From Nonomuraea jabiensis (GTDB taxonomy: Bacteria; Actinomycetota; Actinomycetes; Streptosporangiales; Streptosporangiaceae): DNA of 64,000 nt. The stretch covers positions 7,514,501 to 7,578,500 of the forward strand of contig NZ_JACHMB010000001.1 of the NCBI RefSeq assembly GCF_014204795.1. Reading direction: 5' to 3'. Under the pieces are notes generated by a model, which had not been told where the DNA came from, made no database searches, and saw only the letters and a list, made by a program, of their open reading frames with translations. Positions 1 through 7,315 of the stretch are shown one piece after another; within the stretch, counting starts at the first letter, position 1, and every line of letters begins with the position of its first letter. Made by a program: the position numbers and the translations under genes.

Positions 1-482
1 TCAAGACCAAGGACGACGTCCTCGACCTGGCCCTGGACGCCGTCTTCGGGGAGGTGCGCCTGCCGGCGGTCGGCTCGGGATGGCAGGGGGCCGTACGCGA
101 GCTCATCGGCGGCTGGCGCGCGGCCCTGCTGCGCCACCCGTGGTCGGCCACCATCCTCGACCGCCCGCTCATGGGGCCCAACGCGCTGGAGCGCACCGAG
201 TTCCTCTACGCGACCCTGGCCGCCGCCGGCTTCGCCGCCCCCAAGCCCGCCGCCTACAGCCTGTCTAACTACGTCATGGGCTCGGTCGTCATGCAGGTGA
301 CCTGGCAGGACCGCGACCGGGACGACACCGGCGAGTTCCTCAGGGAGCGCGCCGACCGCTACCCGGCCCTCGCCGCGCACGGCCTCGACCACGCGTGGGA
401 CGCCACGTTCGACGAGGGCCTCGGCTACCTGCTGGCCGGCATGGAGCAGTCCCGCGAACGCGAAGACGGCCGGCTCGGATGA
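1..482 (+). CDS. TetR-family regulator, C-terminal part (cut by window edge)
   Basis: The frame is open from base 3, so the N-terminal helix-turn-helix lies before the window. The first visible residues, KTKDDVLDLALDAVFGEV, match the end of the DNA-binding domain and the start of the ligand domain in TetR proteins of the TetR_C type (tetracycline-repressor-like C-terminal domain). About 159 residues remain, ending at TGA 480-482. It converges on the DHA2 exporter gene, with only 22 bases between the stops. It could control that exporter or a gene to its left; nothing in the window decides this. Confidence 0.8.
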   Translation, partial: KTKDDVLDLALDAVFGEVRLPAVGSGWQGAVRELIGGWRAALLRHPWSATILDRPLMGPNALERTEFLYATLAAAGFAAPKPAAYSLSNYVMGSVVMQVTWQDRDRDDTGEFLRERADRYPALAAHGLDHAWDATFDEGLGYLLAGMEQSREREDGRLG

Positions 483-504
483 GCCGGCCGCCTCCGGGGG
501 ATCG

Positions 505-1893
505 TCAGTCCTCGCGGGCCTGCTTCGGGAGCATCAGGCCGACCGCGAACGTCGCGGCGATCATCCCGGCGGCCACCCACAGCGTGATCGCGACGCTCCC
601 GGTGCCGAAGTAGAGGGTGCCCAGCAGGGCCAGGCCCAGCGCCCCGCCCACCTGCTGCAGCGCGGTCAGCGCGCCGGAGGCGGAGCCGGTCTCCTGCGGC
701 TCGACGGCGGCCATCACGATGCTGAAGTACGGGCTCATGATCAGCCCGCTGCCCAGCCCGGCCACCAGCAGCGCCGGGGCGAGCTGCCACGGCGAGACCC
801 CGGGGGAGGCGACGGCGATCACACCGGTCACGCCGAGTCCCATGACGACCGCGCCGGCCAGCAGCACCTTGCGGCCGTGCCTGCGGGCGGCCTGCGCGAC
901 GCCCATGCCCGCGATCATGCCCAGCGACGAGGGCACGCTGGTCAGCGCCGCCTTGAGCGGGGAGTAGCCCAGGCCGAGCTGGGTGTAGAGGCCGATCACG
1001 AGGAAGAACCCGGTGAAGGCGGCGAAGTAGATCGTGCCGGTCGCCATGCCCGAGACGAACGCCCGCTTGCCGAACAGGCTGGGCGCCACCAGCGGGTCGC
1101 CGCCGCGCCGGGCCCTGCGCTTCTCGTGGGCCGCGAAGACCGCGAACACCGCCGCGGAGGCCGCCATCATCGCGAACGCCCACGCCGGCCAGCCGCTCTC
1201 CCGCCCCTGGACCAGCGGGAAGACCATGAGAACGGTGCCCGCGGAGGCCAGCGCGGCGCCCGGCAGATCGAGCCGGACGCCCTTGACCGGGCGGGAGGGG
1301 GGCAGGAAGCGCAGGGCGGCCAGCGCGGCGGCGGTGCCGATCGGCAGGTTGATCAGGAAGATCAGCCGCCAGTCCACACCGGTCAGCGCGCCCGCCAGGA
1401 TCGGCCCGCCCACCGCGGACAGCCCCATGACCGGCCCGAACATCCCCATCGCGACCGCCAGCTCCTTGGGCGGGAACATCTCCTTCATCAGCCCCATGCC
1501 CTGGGGGATCATCGCCGCCCCGAACAGCCCCTGCACGACCCTGGCCGCGATGATCGTCTCGGGGGAGGCGGCCAGGGCGCACAGCAGCGACCCGACGGTG
1601 AACCCGACGACGCCGATGAGGAACATGCGCTTGCGCCCTACGATGTCCCCGAGCCGCCCGCCGGTCAGCAGGCCCGCGGTCATGGCGAGGGTGTAGGCCG
1701 CGCCGAGCCACTGGATCAGGGAGGTGCCGCCGCCGAGGTCGGCCCGCATCGTCGGGCCCGCGACGTTGGTGACGGTCGCGTCGAGCAGCTCCATCACCGA
1801 ACCGGCGAGGACCACCGCCAGCGCGGGCCAGCGCCACTTGTAGGGGGCGGGTGGGGCGGGTGCCTGCGCGGGGCGGGTGTCGAGGACAGTCAT
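505..1893 (-). CDS. MFS drug exporter, DHA2 (EmrB/QacA) family
   Basis: Encodes a 462-residue proton-coupled exporter of the inner membrane, about the usual size for a 14-helix DHA2 protein. The first helix carries the LLDATVTNVA motif (about residues 37-46), and MFS motif A reads GGRLGDIVGRKRM (about 78-90) in the first cytoplasmic loop. I chose the ATG at 1893 because an AGGAGG site lies at 1900-1905 just before it; the frame continues 26 codons upstream, but that stretch runs through the operator. A palindromic operator about 30 bases upstream points to repression by a TetR-type regulator. The substrate is unknown. Confidence 0.93.
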   Translation of the reverse strand: MTVLDTRPAQAPAPPAPYKWRWPALAVVLAGSVMELLDATVTNVAGPTMRADLGGGTSLIQWLGAAYTLAMTAGLLTGGRLGDIVGRKRMFLIGVVGFTVGSLLCALAASPETIIAARVVQGLFGAAMIPQGMGLMKEMFPPKELAVAMGMFGPVMGLSAVGGPILAGALTGVDWRLIFLINLPIGTAAALAALRFLPPSRPVKGVRLDLPGAALASAGTVLMVFPLVQGRESGWPAWAFAMMAASAAVFAVFAAHEKRRARRGGDPLVAPSLFGKRAFVSGMATGTIYFAAFTGFFLVIGLYTQLGLGYSPLKAALTSVPSSLGMIAGMGVAQAARRHGRKVLLAGAVVMGLGVTGVIAVASPGVSPWQLAPALLVAGLGSGLIMSPYFSIVMAAVEPQETGSASGALTALQQVGGALGLALLGTLYFGTGSVAITLWVAAGMIAATFAVGLMLPKQARED

Positions 1894-1922
1894 CCACGGC
1901 CTCCTGAATCGGAACGGCTTGT

Positions 1923-1945
1923 TCTGTTCCAGAATAACAGAACGG
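1923..1945. promoter_or_regulatory. Palindromic operator upstream of the DHA2 exporter
   Basis: GTTCTGTT (1923-1930) and AACAGAAC (1938-1945) are perfect 8-base arms around a 7-base spacer. GGAAC/GTTCC repeats flank the element on both sides. It sits 30 bases before the exporter start, where a TetR-type repressor would block transcription. That the convergent TetR gene at the window start binds it is inference. Confidence 0.7.
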
Positions 1946-2085
1946 AACACTTCATTCCACAACCAAACCAAGATTCTTCGGGCAGGGGATGACCACGGAG
2001 CCGGTCAAGGATGCGCGTCGTCACGGCGAGCAGGCCGTGAGCCTTCACGACCGGCCATGACAGACGGCCACCCACGTCGGCGCGT

Positions 2086-2157
2086 GCGGCCCACCGTGCG
2101 CAGCCGTAAAAGAGGGGCTTGAAGACCGGCGCGCGGCCCACCGTGCGCAGCCGTAAA
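2086..2157. repeat. 25-base direct repeat, two copies
   Basis: The same 25 bases, starting GCGGCCCACCGTGCG and ending GCCGTAAA, occur at 2086-2110 and 2133-2157, 47 bases apart. They lie in the non-coding stretch between the exporter and the Pro-rich protein gene. They follow the 3' end of the latter, so they could be a local duplication of a terminator-side sequence. No function is evident. Confidence 0.75.
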
Positions 2158-2167
2158 GGATCGGGGT

Positions 2168-2737
2168 TTAGTGCTTTCTGGGGTGGCGCGTCTGGCCGGG
2201 CGGAACGCGCGTGTGACCGGGAGGCGGCGTCACGGACGGGCGGGTGTGCTGTGCCGCAGGAGTGGCCGGCTCGGGCGTTGGCGTGGGGGCAACCGGGGTG
2301 GGTCGTGGGGAGTTCGTGCGCCGTGGAGTCGGGTGCGCCTGCTTCGGGGTGGGGCGGTGCGCGACGGAGGAGGGGCGCGTCGGGGGCGCGGAGGAGGCAC
2401 GCGTCGAGGGCGTGGAAGGGGCACGCATCGCGGGCGTGGAGGGGGCACGCGTCGAGGGTGCGGCAGGGGCACGCGTCGGGGTTGTGGAGGGGCCGGGGGC
2501 GGTGCGGAGGCGGGATTCGGTGGCGACCGGGATGGAGCCGTCGCGGGCGCCGGGGCCGGTGCGGTGCCAGTCGACCGCGTCGAGCCGCCTGGCGGTGGAC
2601 GCCCCGCCCACCAGGATCCCCGCCGAGGCCAGCATGAGCGTGCCGATCAGCGCGCCGGCGATCATCAGTATCCGCCCCCGCCGCCCGCCCTCGTCGGCGA
2701 ACTGCTGGGGTTCCGATGATCGCTCCGTGCCGGTCAC
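2168..2737 (-). CDS. Membrane-anchored Pro/Thr-rich protein, unknown function
   Basis: Encodes 189 residues. A short cytoplasmic N-terminus is followed by one hydrophobic segment (about residues 24-45) and then a long extracytoplasmic tail of Pro, Thr, Ser, Arg and Ala with little predicted structure. Four imperfect 8-residue repeats of the type RAPSTPST lie in the middle of the tail and match four 24-base DNA units. The C-terminus is basic and His-rich. No enzyme motif is visible. Proteins of this shape are common in actinobacterial envelopes as cell-wall spacers, but no role can be assigned. The biased reading frame supports real coding. Confidence 0.65.
   Translation of the reverse strand: MTGTERSSEPQQFADEGGRRGRILMIAGALIGTLMLASAGILVGGASTARRLDAVDWHRTGPGARDGSIPVATESRLRTAPGPSTTPTRAPAAPSTRAPSTPAMRAPSTPSTRASSAPPTRPSSVAHRPTPKQAHPTPRRTNSPRPTPVAPTPTPEPATPAAQHTRPSVTPPPGHTRVPPGQTRHPRKH
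2397..2492. repeat. Four 24-base tandem units inside the Pro-rich gene
   Basis: GCAC starts recur at exactly 2397, 2421, 2445 and 2469, each followed by a similar GC-rich unit. On the minus strand each unit encodes eight residues of the RAPSTPST type. The count could vary between strains. Confidence 0.65.
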
Positions 2738-2808
2738 GCCTCAAATGCTAGAGAGCCCCCGCGGACGCCAGGGCCGATCCGGACAAATCGGGGAGCCAAT
2801 TGTGATCA

Positions 2809-3510
2809 TCAACACGAGCACAGCAGCCCGCGCAGCGCCGTCTCCAGGCACAGCCCGGAGCGGGCCGGGGTCGGCCACGGGAAGCGGATCAGCGACTCGT
2901 CCACCCGTACGGTCGCCCCGAACCGGTCCAGCTCCCACAGCCACACCTCGCCGGCCTCCTCGCCGAGCTGCCGGGACACCCCCGCGGTGAGCTGCGCCCG
3001 GTGCGAGGCGTTGACGTGCGCGAGCACCCGCTCGGCCGTCTCCGCCAGCGGGTCCGGCGCGGCGTCCAGGTAGTCGTCGGCGTCCAGCAACCCCGACTCC
3101 TGCCCGGTCAGGTACACGACCTGTCCCACATCCAGGCGCAGCAGCCGGGGCGCGGAGCGCTCCCCGAACCGTTCGAGCGCGTCGAACAGGCTCTCGTCGG
3201 CGCTGTGGGCGGCCACCGCGACCGCCGCGCCACGCGCCTCGCTCTCCGGCACCGCCTCCGCCCACCCCTGCACCTCGAGCAGCCCGCGCGGATGGGTGGC
3301 GTCGCCGAGCTGCCGCATCGACGTCAGGTTCACCGCCACGACGGCGTCCTCGCGCAGGGGGTGCAGGGGCTCGCCGGGCAGCACCAGGAGCACGGGCCGG
3401 CCGCGCTCGTCCACGCCTCCCCGGGCCGGCGAGGGCGCTCCGTCGACGGACAGCTTGGCGACGTTCGCGGTCGCGGCGAGGGTGCGGACCCGCTCGGGGA
3501 TCGGCAGCAT
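2809..3510 (-). CDS. DUF2470 / pyridoxamine-oxidase-fold (HugZ-like) protein
   Basis: Encodes 233 residues. The N-terminal part (VAKLSVDG, then RPVLLVLPGEPLHPLRED) resembles the split-barrel flavin/heme-binding fold. The C-terminal part (ETAERVLAHVNASHRAQL and onward) is a DUF2470 domain, the region that completes the heme site in HugZ-type heme oxygenases. Whether this protein degrades or only binds heme is not shown by sequence. Two overlapping IdeR/DtxR boxes lie directly upstream at 3529-3562, so expression in iron starvation is likely and fits a heme-iron role. It diverges from the S4-like gene. Confidence 0.8.
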   Translation of the reverse strand: MLPIPERVRTLAATANVAKLSVDGAPSPARGGVDERGRPVLLVLPGEPLHPLREDAVVAVNLTSMRQLGDATHPRGLLEVQGWAEAVPESEARGAAVAVAAHSADESLFDALERFGERSAPRLLRLDVGQVVYLTGQESGLLDADDYLDAAPDPLAETAERVLAHVNASHRAQLTAGVSRQLGEEAGEVWLWELDRFGATVRVDESLIRFPWPTPARSGLCLETALRGLLCSC

Positions 3511-3528
3511 GGACCCTCCGTTTCAATG

Positions 3529-3562
3529 ATAGGTTAGGCTTCCCTAAGTAAGGGTTACCTAA
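3529..3562. promoter_or_regulatory. Two overlapping IdeR/DtxR iron boxes
   Basis: Bases 3529-3547 match the 19-base DtxR/IdeR consensus at 16 positions. A second register, 3544-3562, matches at about 14. Overlapping boxes of this kind bind two dimers on opposite DNA faces. The sites fill the 62-base gap between the DUF2470 gene and the S4 gene, so iron-loaded IdeR should repress at least the former and possibly both. Confidence 0.82.
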
Positions 3563-3572
3563 TCACATTGAG

Positions 3573-4193
3573 GTGAACGTGCGCTACACCGGCCCCAAGG
3601 TGCGACTGTCGCGTCGCGCGGGCGTCCCGCTGACCAGGAAAGCCGTCCGCTACTTCGAGCAGCGCCCCTACCCGCCGGGCGAGCACGGCCGCAAGACCAA
3701 CCGCCGCAGCAGCGGCGACTACGGGCTGCGGCTGATGGAGAAGCAGAAGCTGCGCTGGTACTACGACGTGTCGGAGCGGCAGCTGCGCCGCTACTGGGAC
3801 CTCGCCGTTCGCAAGCCGGGCGCGTCCGGCGCCGAGCTGGTCACGCTGCTGGAGAGCCGCTTGGCCTCGCTCGTGCTGCGCGCCGGGCTGGCGCCGTCCA
3901 TCTACGCGGCGCGGCAGTACATCAGCCACGGCCACATCGCCGTGGACGGCCGCAAGGTCGACATCCCCAGCTACCTGGTCAAGCCCGGGCAGGTGGTCAC
4001 GGTGCGGGAGCGGTCCCGCCGGATGCAGCCGTTCGTGGCCGCCGCCGAAGGCGTGTACGCCGACGAGCGCACCGCGCCCTACCTCTCCGTGGATCCCGCC
4101 AATCTGACGTTCACGCTGGTGAACCGCCCCGAACGCGGACAGATCGTGGTCCCCGTGGAGGAGCAACTCGTCGTGGAGTTCTATTCTCGTTAG
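3573..4193 (+). CDS. rpsD: 30S ribosomal protein S4, cysteine-free stand-alone copy
   Basis: Encodes a 206-residue S4. The signature YPPGEHGR (about residues 33-40) and the S4 RNA-binding domain around LESRLASLVLRAGLAPSIYAA, then SHGHIAVDGRKVDIPSY, are clear. The N-terminus lacks the four zinc-binding cysteines of classical S4, and the whole protein has none, so it is a zinc-independent form similar to the type Streptomyces carries. It is not beside rpsM, rpsK or rpoA, so it is probably a second copy or a relocated gene. The start may be GTG 3573 or GTG 3579; an AGGTG at 3571 is too close to help. The promoter overlaps iron boxes shared with the DUF2470 gene. Confidence 0.9.
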   Translation: MNVRYTGPKVRLSRRAGVPLTRKAVRYFEQRPYPPGEHGRKTNRRSSGDYGLRLMEKQKLRWYYDVSERQLRRYWDLAVRKPGASGAELVTLLESRLASLVLRAGLAPSIYAARQYISHGHIAVDGRKVDIPSYLVKPGQVVTVRERSRRMQPFVAAAEGVYADERTAPYLSVDPANLTFTLVNRPERGQIVVPVEEQLVVEFYSR

Positions 4194-4195
4194 CC

Positions 4196-5425
4196 GTGAG
4201 CGAACCGGTAGAGCGTCATGCGAGTTGGTTAGAGCTGTTCTTCGACCTGGTGGTCGTCGTGGCGGTGGCGCAGCTGGCCCACCGGCTGGAGCACCCCACG
4301 TGGGAGAACGTCGCGCTGTTCGCGGTGCTCTACTACGCCGTGTGGAGCGTGTGGACGACGCTGACGCTCTACTCGAACGCCGAGGCCGAGCGCACCCGCA
4401 CCCGCGGCATGCTGATCGGCATGTTCGGCATCGCGGTGATGGCCGCGGCCGCGCCCGACGTGGCGCACGTGCTGGAGGCGACCGGCGACACGCATGACGG
4501 CTGGTTCATCGCCGCCTACATCACCTGCCGGGTCGGCGCCTCGCAGACCCTGCAGCGCGCCGGCACGATCCTGACGGCCTGGCCGGCGGCCCAGCTCGGC
4601 GCGGGCCTGATCCCGTGGTTCGCCTCCATCGGCGTCCAAGGCCCGGCGCGCTACTTCCTGTGGGGGCTGGGCGCCGTACTCGACCTGATCTTCTCCGTGC
4701 TCCAGAGCCGCAGGCCGGAGCGCCTGATCAAGGAGATGCAGCAGCAGGCCCTGCGGCAGGCGCAGCGGCTGGAGCAGCGCGACCGGCGCAGGGGCGGCGG
4801 GCCGGCGCTGCGCCCGGCGGCGCGGGTCAAGGCCGCCGTGCTCGACCCCGCGCACCTCGGGGAGCGGCTCGGCCTGTTCGTGATCATCGTGCTCGGCGAG
4901 GCCGTCATGCAGGTCGTGATGGCCTCCTCCGGGCATTCGTGGGACCTGCAGCTCGGGCTGGCGGCGGTGGCCGGGTTCGGGCTGATCGTGTCGCTGTGGT
5001 GGCTGACCCTGCAGTACGGCGTGAGCGCGGTGCCGGGCGCGGCCGAGCGGGGGCTGCGCGCGTACGTGGCGCTGCCCGCGCACTTCGCGATGACCGCGGG
5101 CATCACCGCGACCGCGGCCGGGCTCGGCGCGGTCGCCGCGGACCCGGCCGCGCACCCGCACGACGGCATCGGCTGGGTGCTGGGCGCAGGTCTGGCCGTC
5201 TACTTCGCCGCCTCCGCCGTGCTCGGCATGGCGGGGGGCGCCGAGCGGCGGTGGATCTGGGGATGGGCGCTGCCGTCCGTGGCCGCGCCGCTGGCGGTGG
5301 GCGCGGTGTCCGGGTTCGTCGAGGGCTGGGCCGTGGTCGCGCTGCTGCTGCTCGTCGCCCTGTGGCGGGTGGCCTACCGGCCCGGCGGCGGCACGGCCCA
5401 GCGGGGATCAGTCCGCCCGGCGTAG
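4196..5425 (+). CDS. Low temperature requirement protein A (LtrA) family membrane protein
   Basis: Encodes 409 residues with about ten hydrophobic segments. The N-terminal motif WLELFFDLVVVVAVAQLAHRL is characteristic of LtrA proteins, and GLFVIIVLGEAVMQVV marks the second half. The family is named from a Listeria cold-growth mutant, but its biochemical role is unknown. The GTG start lies two bases after the S4 stop with no SD of its own, suggesting translational coupling. The 3' end overlaps the convergent channel gene by 18 bases. Confidence 0.88.
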   Translation: MSEPVERHASWLELFFDLVVVVAVAQLAHRLEHPTWENVALFAVLYYAVWSVWTTLTLYSNAEAERTRTRGMLIGMFGIAVMAAAAPDVAHVLEATGDTHDGWFIAAYITCRVGASQTLQRAGTILTAWPAAQLGAGLIPWFASIGVQGPARYFLWGLGAVLDLIFSVLQSRRPERLIKEMQQQALRQAQRLEQRDRRRGGGPALRPAARVKAAVLDPAHLGERLGLFVIIVLGEAVMQVVMASSGHSWDLQLGLAAVAGFGLIVSLWWLTLQYGVSAVPGAAERGLRAYVALPAHFAMTAGITATAAGLGAVAADPAAHPHDGIGWVLGAGLAVYFAASAVLGMAGGAERRWIWGWALPSVAAPLAVGAVSGFVEGWAVVALLLLVALWRVAYRPGGGTAQRGSVRPA

Positions 5426-6199
5426 CTCGGCGACCTCCTTGCGCAGCTCGGCCAGCTCGTCGAGGATCCGCTGGGTGTGCTCGCTGGTGTCCTCCAGCAC
5501 CGCGCGCTCCTCGGCGCGTTCCTCGGCGTTCTCCTCGTCCATGGCGCTGACGACCACGGCCATGAAGAGGTTCAGGATCACGAACGTGCAGATCAGGATG
5601 AAGATGGTGAAGAAGACCCAGGCCGACGGATGGCGGGTCATCACCTCCCTGGCGATGTTGCCCCAGTCGTCGCCGGTCATCGTCTGGTAGAGGGTGAACA
5701 GCGAGGTCGGCAGGCTGCCGAAGCGCTCGGGGGAGGTGCTCCCGTAGAGCTTGGTGGCCATGACGGCGGCCACGTAGAGCACCAGGCCGAGCAGCACCAC
5801 GATCGAGCTCATCCCCGGCATCGCGCGCAGCAGCGCCGAGACGACGCGGCGCAGGCTCGGCACGACCGACAGCAGCCGCAGGGCGCGCAGGATGCGCAGC
5901 GAGCGCAGCACGGACAGGCCGCCCGTGGCGGGCAGGAAGGCGATGGCGACGATCGTGGCGTCGAAGACGTTCCACGGGTCGCGCAGGAACCTGGAGCGCT
6001 CGACGTAGATCTTGGCGATCAGCTCGACGGCGAAGACGTACAGCGCGATGTGGTCGACCACGGTGAGCAGGTGGCCGAAGCGCGCGACCACCGCGGGGAA
6101 GGTCTCGAGACCCAGCGTGGCCGCGTTGAGCAGGATGACGCCGACGATGAACCGCTGGAAGCTTTCGCGGGCGAGGAAGGCGGCGGTGCGTTCACGCAC
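5408..6199 (-). CDS. Single-domain voltage-gated cation channel (NaChBac/NavAb type)
   Basis: Encodes 263 residues that would form a homotetramer with six membrane helices per chain. The S4 voltage sensor has Arg at 99, 102, 105 and 108 (LRSLRILRALRLL). The pore loop is FTLYQTMTGDDWGN, where known bacterial sodium channels have TLESWS or TLESWA. Asp-Asp in the filter resembles the engineered calcium-selective CavAb (TLDDWSD) and the TGEDW filter of eukaryotic Cav domains, so calcium permeation is plausible. After S6 (ILNLFMAVVVSAM) comes an acidic neck and a C-terminal coiled coil (about 228-262), as in NavAb. It starts at GTG 6199. Confidence 0.92.
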   Translation of the reverse strand: MRERTAAFLARESFQRFIVGVILLNAATLGLETFPAVVARFGHLLTVVDHIALYVFAVELIAKIYVERSRFLRDPWNVFDATIVAIAFLPATGGLSVLRSLRILRALRLLSVVPSLRRVVSALLRAMPGMSSIVVLLGLVLYVAAVMATKLYGSTSPERFGSLPTSLFTLYQTMTGDDWGNIAREVMTRHPSAWVFFTIFILICTFVILNLFMAVVVSAMDEENAEERAEERAVLEDTSEHTQRILDELAELRKEVAELRRAD

Positions 6200-6218
6200 G
6201 GGGGCAGGCTCCTAAGAG

Positions 6219-6263
6219 GGCTTGGTCATGTGCCCCACCATGATGGCGCAACATGATCAAGCC
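6219..6263. repeat. 13-base inverted repeat in the channel/DUF4190 divergent region
   Basis: GGCTTGGTCATGT (6219-6231) and ACATGATCAAGCC (6251-6263) are complementary at 12 of 13 positions with a 19-base gap. A TATAAA element follows at 6275-6280 toward the DUF4190 gene. The repeat could be an operator serving both divergent genes. Confidence 0.5.
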
Positions 6264-6319
6264 GGTGTCTGTGGTATAAAACGCACCTGAGCGACGAATG
6301 GTGAGGGCGCCGAGCGACC

Positions 6320-6628
6320 ATGTCCTATCCCAACTACGGTCCCTCCTCCTACGGGCCACCACCCCAGACCCACCCCCAGGGCACCACGATCCTGGTGCTG
6401 GGCATCCTGAGCCTGGTGGTCTGCTCGTTCATCGGCCCCTTCGCCTGGTCGCTGGGCAACAGGGCGCTGCGCGAGATCGACGAGAGCGGCTACTACTACG
6501 AGAACCGCGGCATGGTGCAGGCCGGGCGCATCTGCGGCATCGTCAGCTCGATCCTGATGATGATCGGCCTCGGCTTCGTCGTCCTAATGTTCGGGCTCAT
6601 GCTGGTCACCGGCGCCTTTTCCCGCTAG
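6320..6628 (+). CDS. DUF4190 domain membrane protein
   Basis: Encodes 102 residues. A Tyr/Pro/Gly-rich N-terminus (SYPNYGPSSYGPPP) precedes two hydrophobic segments (about 24-46 and 74-98) joined by the loop GNRALREIDESG, the pattern of DUF4190 proteins. No catalytic residues are seen. Family function is unknown. The 3' end overlaps the convergent TetR gene by 45 bases, so the C-terminal codons of both genes are read from the same DNA. A TATAAA-type -10 lies about 40 bases upstream. Confidence 0.82.
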   Translation: MSYPNYGPSSYGPPPQTHPQGTTILVLGILSLVVCSFIGPFAWSLGNRALREIDESGYYYENRGMVQAGRICGIVSSILMMIGLGFVVLMFGLMLVTGAFSR

Positions 6629-7249
6629 CAGCTCGCCGATGCCCGACTCCAGCAGGTCGAAGGCCCTCTCCGCCTGAGCCCGCAGGCCCGGCTCGATGCT
6701 CTCCCACTCCTCGCCCGCGAGGAGCCGGCGGATCGAGTAGTCGCCGAGCAACCGCGTCGTGTTGAGGAGGTGCGCGGCCACCAGGCGCGGCGTCAGGTCG
6801 TCGGGGTCGGCCTCGAGCTCGTCGGCCAGCGCCCGCGCCAGCAGGCGCTCCCGCTCCTCGCCGATCTCGCGTAGCTTCGCGACCAGCGAGGGCGCCTCGT
6901 CGACGATCCTGGCGAACACGTCGACGCCCGGGTTGAGCCCGTAGCGCCAGTGGCGGGTGTCGAGCGCGTCGAGGAAGTCGCGGCGGAAGGCCCGCACCAC
7001 GCTCTCGCCGGGCTCGCGCTCGCGCAGCACCCGCGGGGCCAGGTCGACGGCCACCTCCTGCCGGTCGGCGAACAGGTCCTCCTTGGTGCTGAAGTAGTTG
7101 AACACCGTGTTGACCGACACGTCGGCGGCCCGCGCCACCTCGGCCACGGTCACGTTGTCGAACCCCTTGGCCATGAACAGCCCCATCGCGATGTCCGCGA
7201 TGCGCTGCCTGGTCTCGCGCTTCTTCCGCTCCCGCAGCCCCTCTTGCAT
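6584..7249 (-). CDS. TetR-family repressor of the adjacent ABC exporter
   Basis: Encodes 221 residues. The N-terminal helix-turn-helix is clear: RQRIADIAMGLFMAKGFDNV, then VAEVARAADVSVNTVFNYF. The rest is a helical ligand domain. I chose ATG 7249 (MQEGLRERKKRE); codons upstream run into the divergent promoter. The gene diverges from a Drr-like ABC exporter, with a perfect inverted repeat between them, the usual layout for a local repressor that also controls itself. The inducer is unknown, probably a substrate of the pump. Confidence 0.9.
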   Translation of the reverse strand: MQEGLRERKKRETRQRIADIAMGLFMAKGFDNVTVAEVARAADVSVNTVFNYFSTKEDLFADRQEVAVDLAPRVLREREPGESVVRAFRRDFLDALDTRHWRYGLNPGVDVFARIVDEAPSLVAKLREIGEERERLLARALADELEADPDDLTPRLVAAHLLNTTRLLGDYSIRRLLAGEEWESIEPGLRAQAERAFDLLESGIGELLAGKGAGDQHEPEH

Positions 7250-7278
7250 GCCTTCATCGTACCAAGTTTGCAGTGACA

Positions 7279-7305
7279 CCAAAATTGTGGTTACCCTAAT
7301 TTTGG
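7279..7305. promoter_or_regulatory. Operator between TetR and ABC exporter genes
   Basis: CCAAAATT (7279-7286) and AATTTTGG (7298-7305) are perfect 8-base arms with an 11-base gap. The right arm runs into the GGAGG ribosome-binding site (7304-7308) of the ABC gene, so a bound repressor would cover its start region. Confidence 0.78.
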
Positions 7306-7315
7306 AGGCGATGAA

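Noticed and set aside
3521..3536. Zur box in the DUF2470/S4 gap
   Set aside because: Only AATGAT resembles the centre of a Zur site; the arms do not match, while the iron boxes do.
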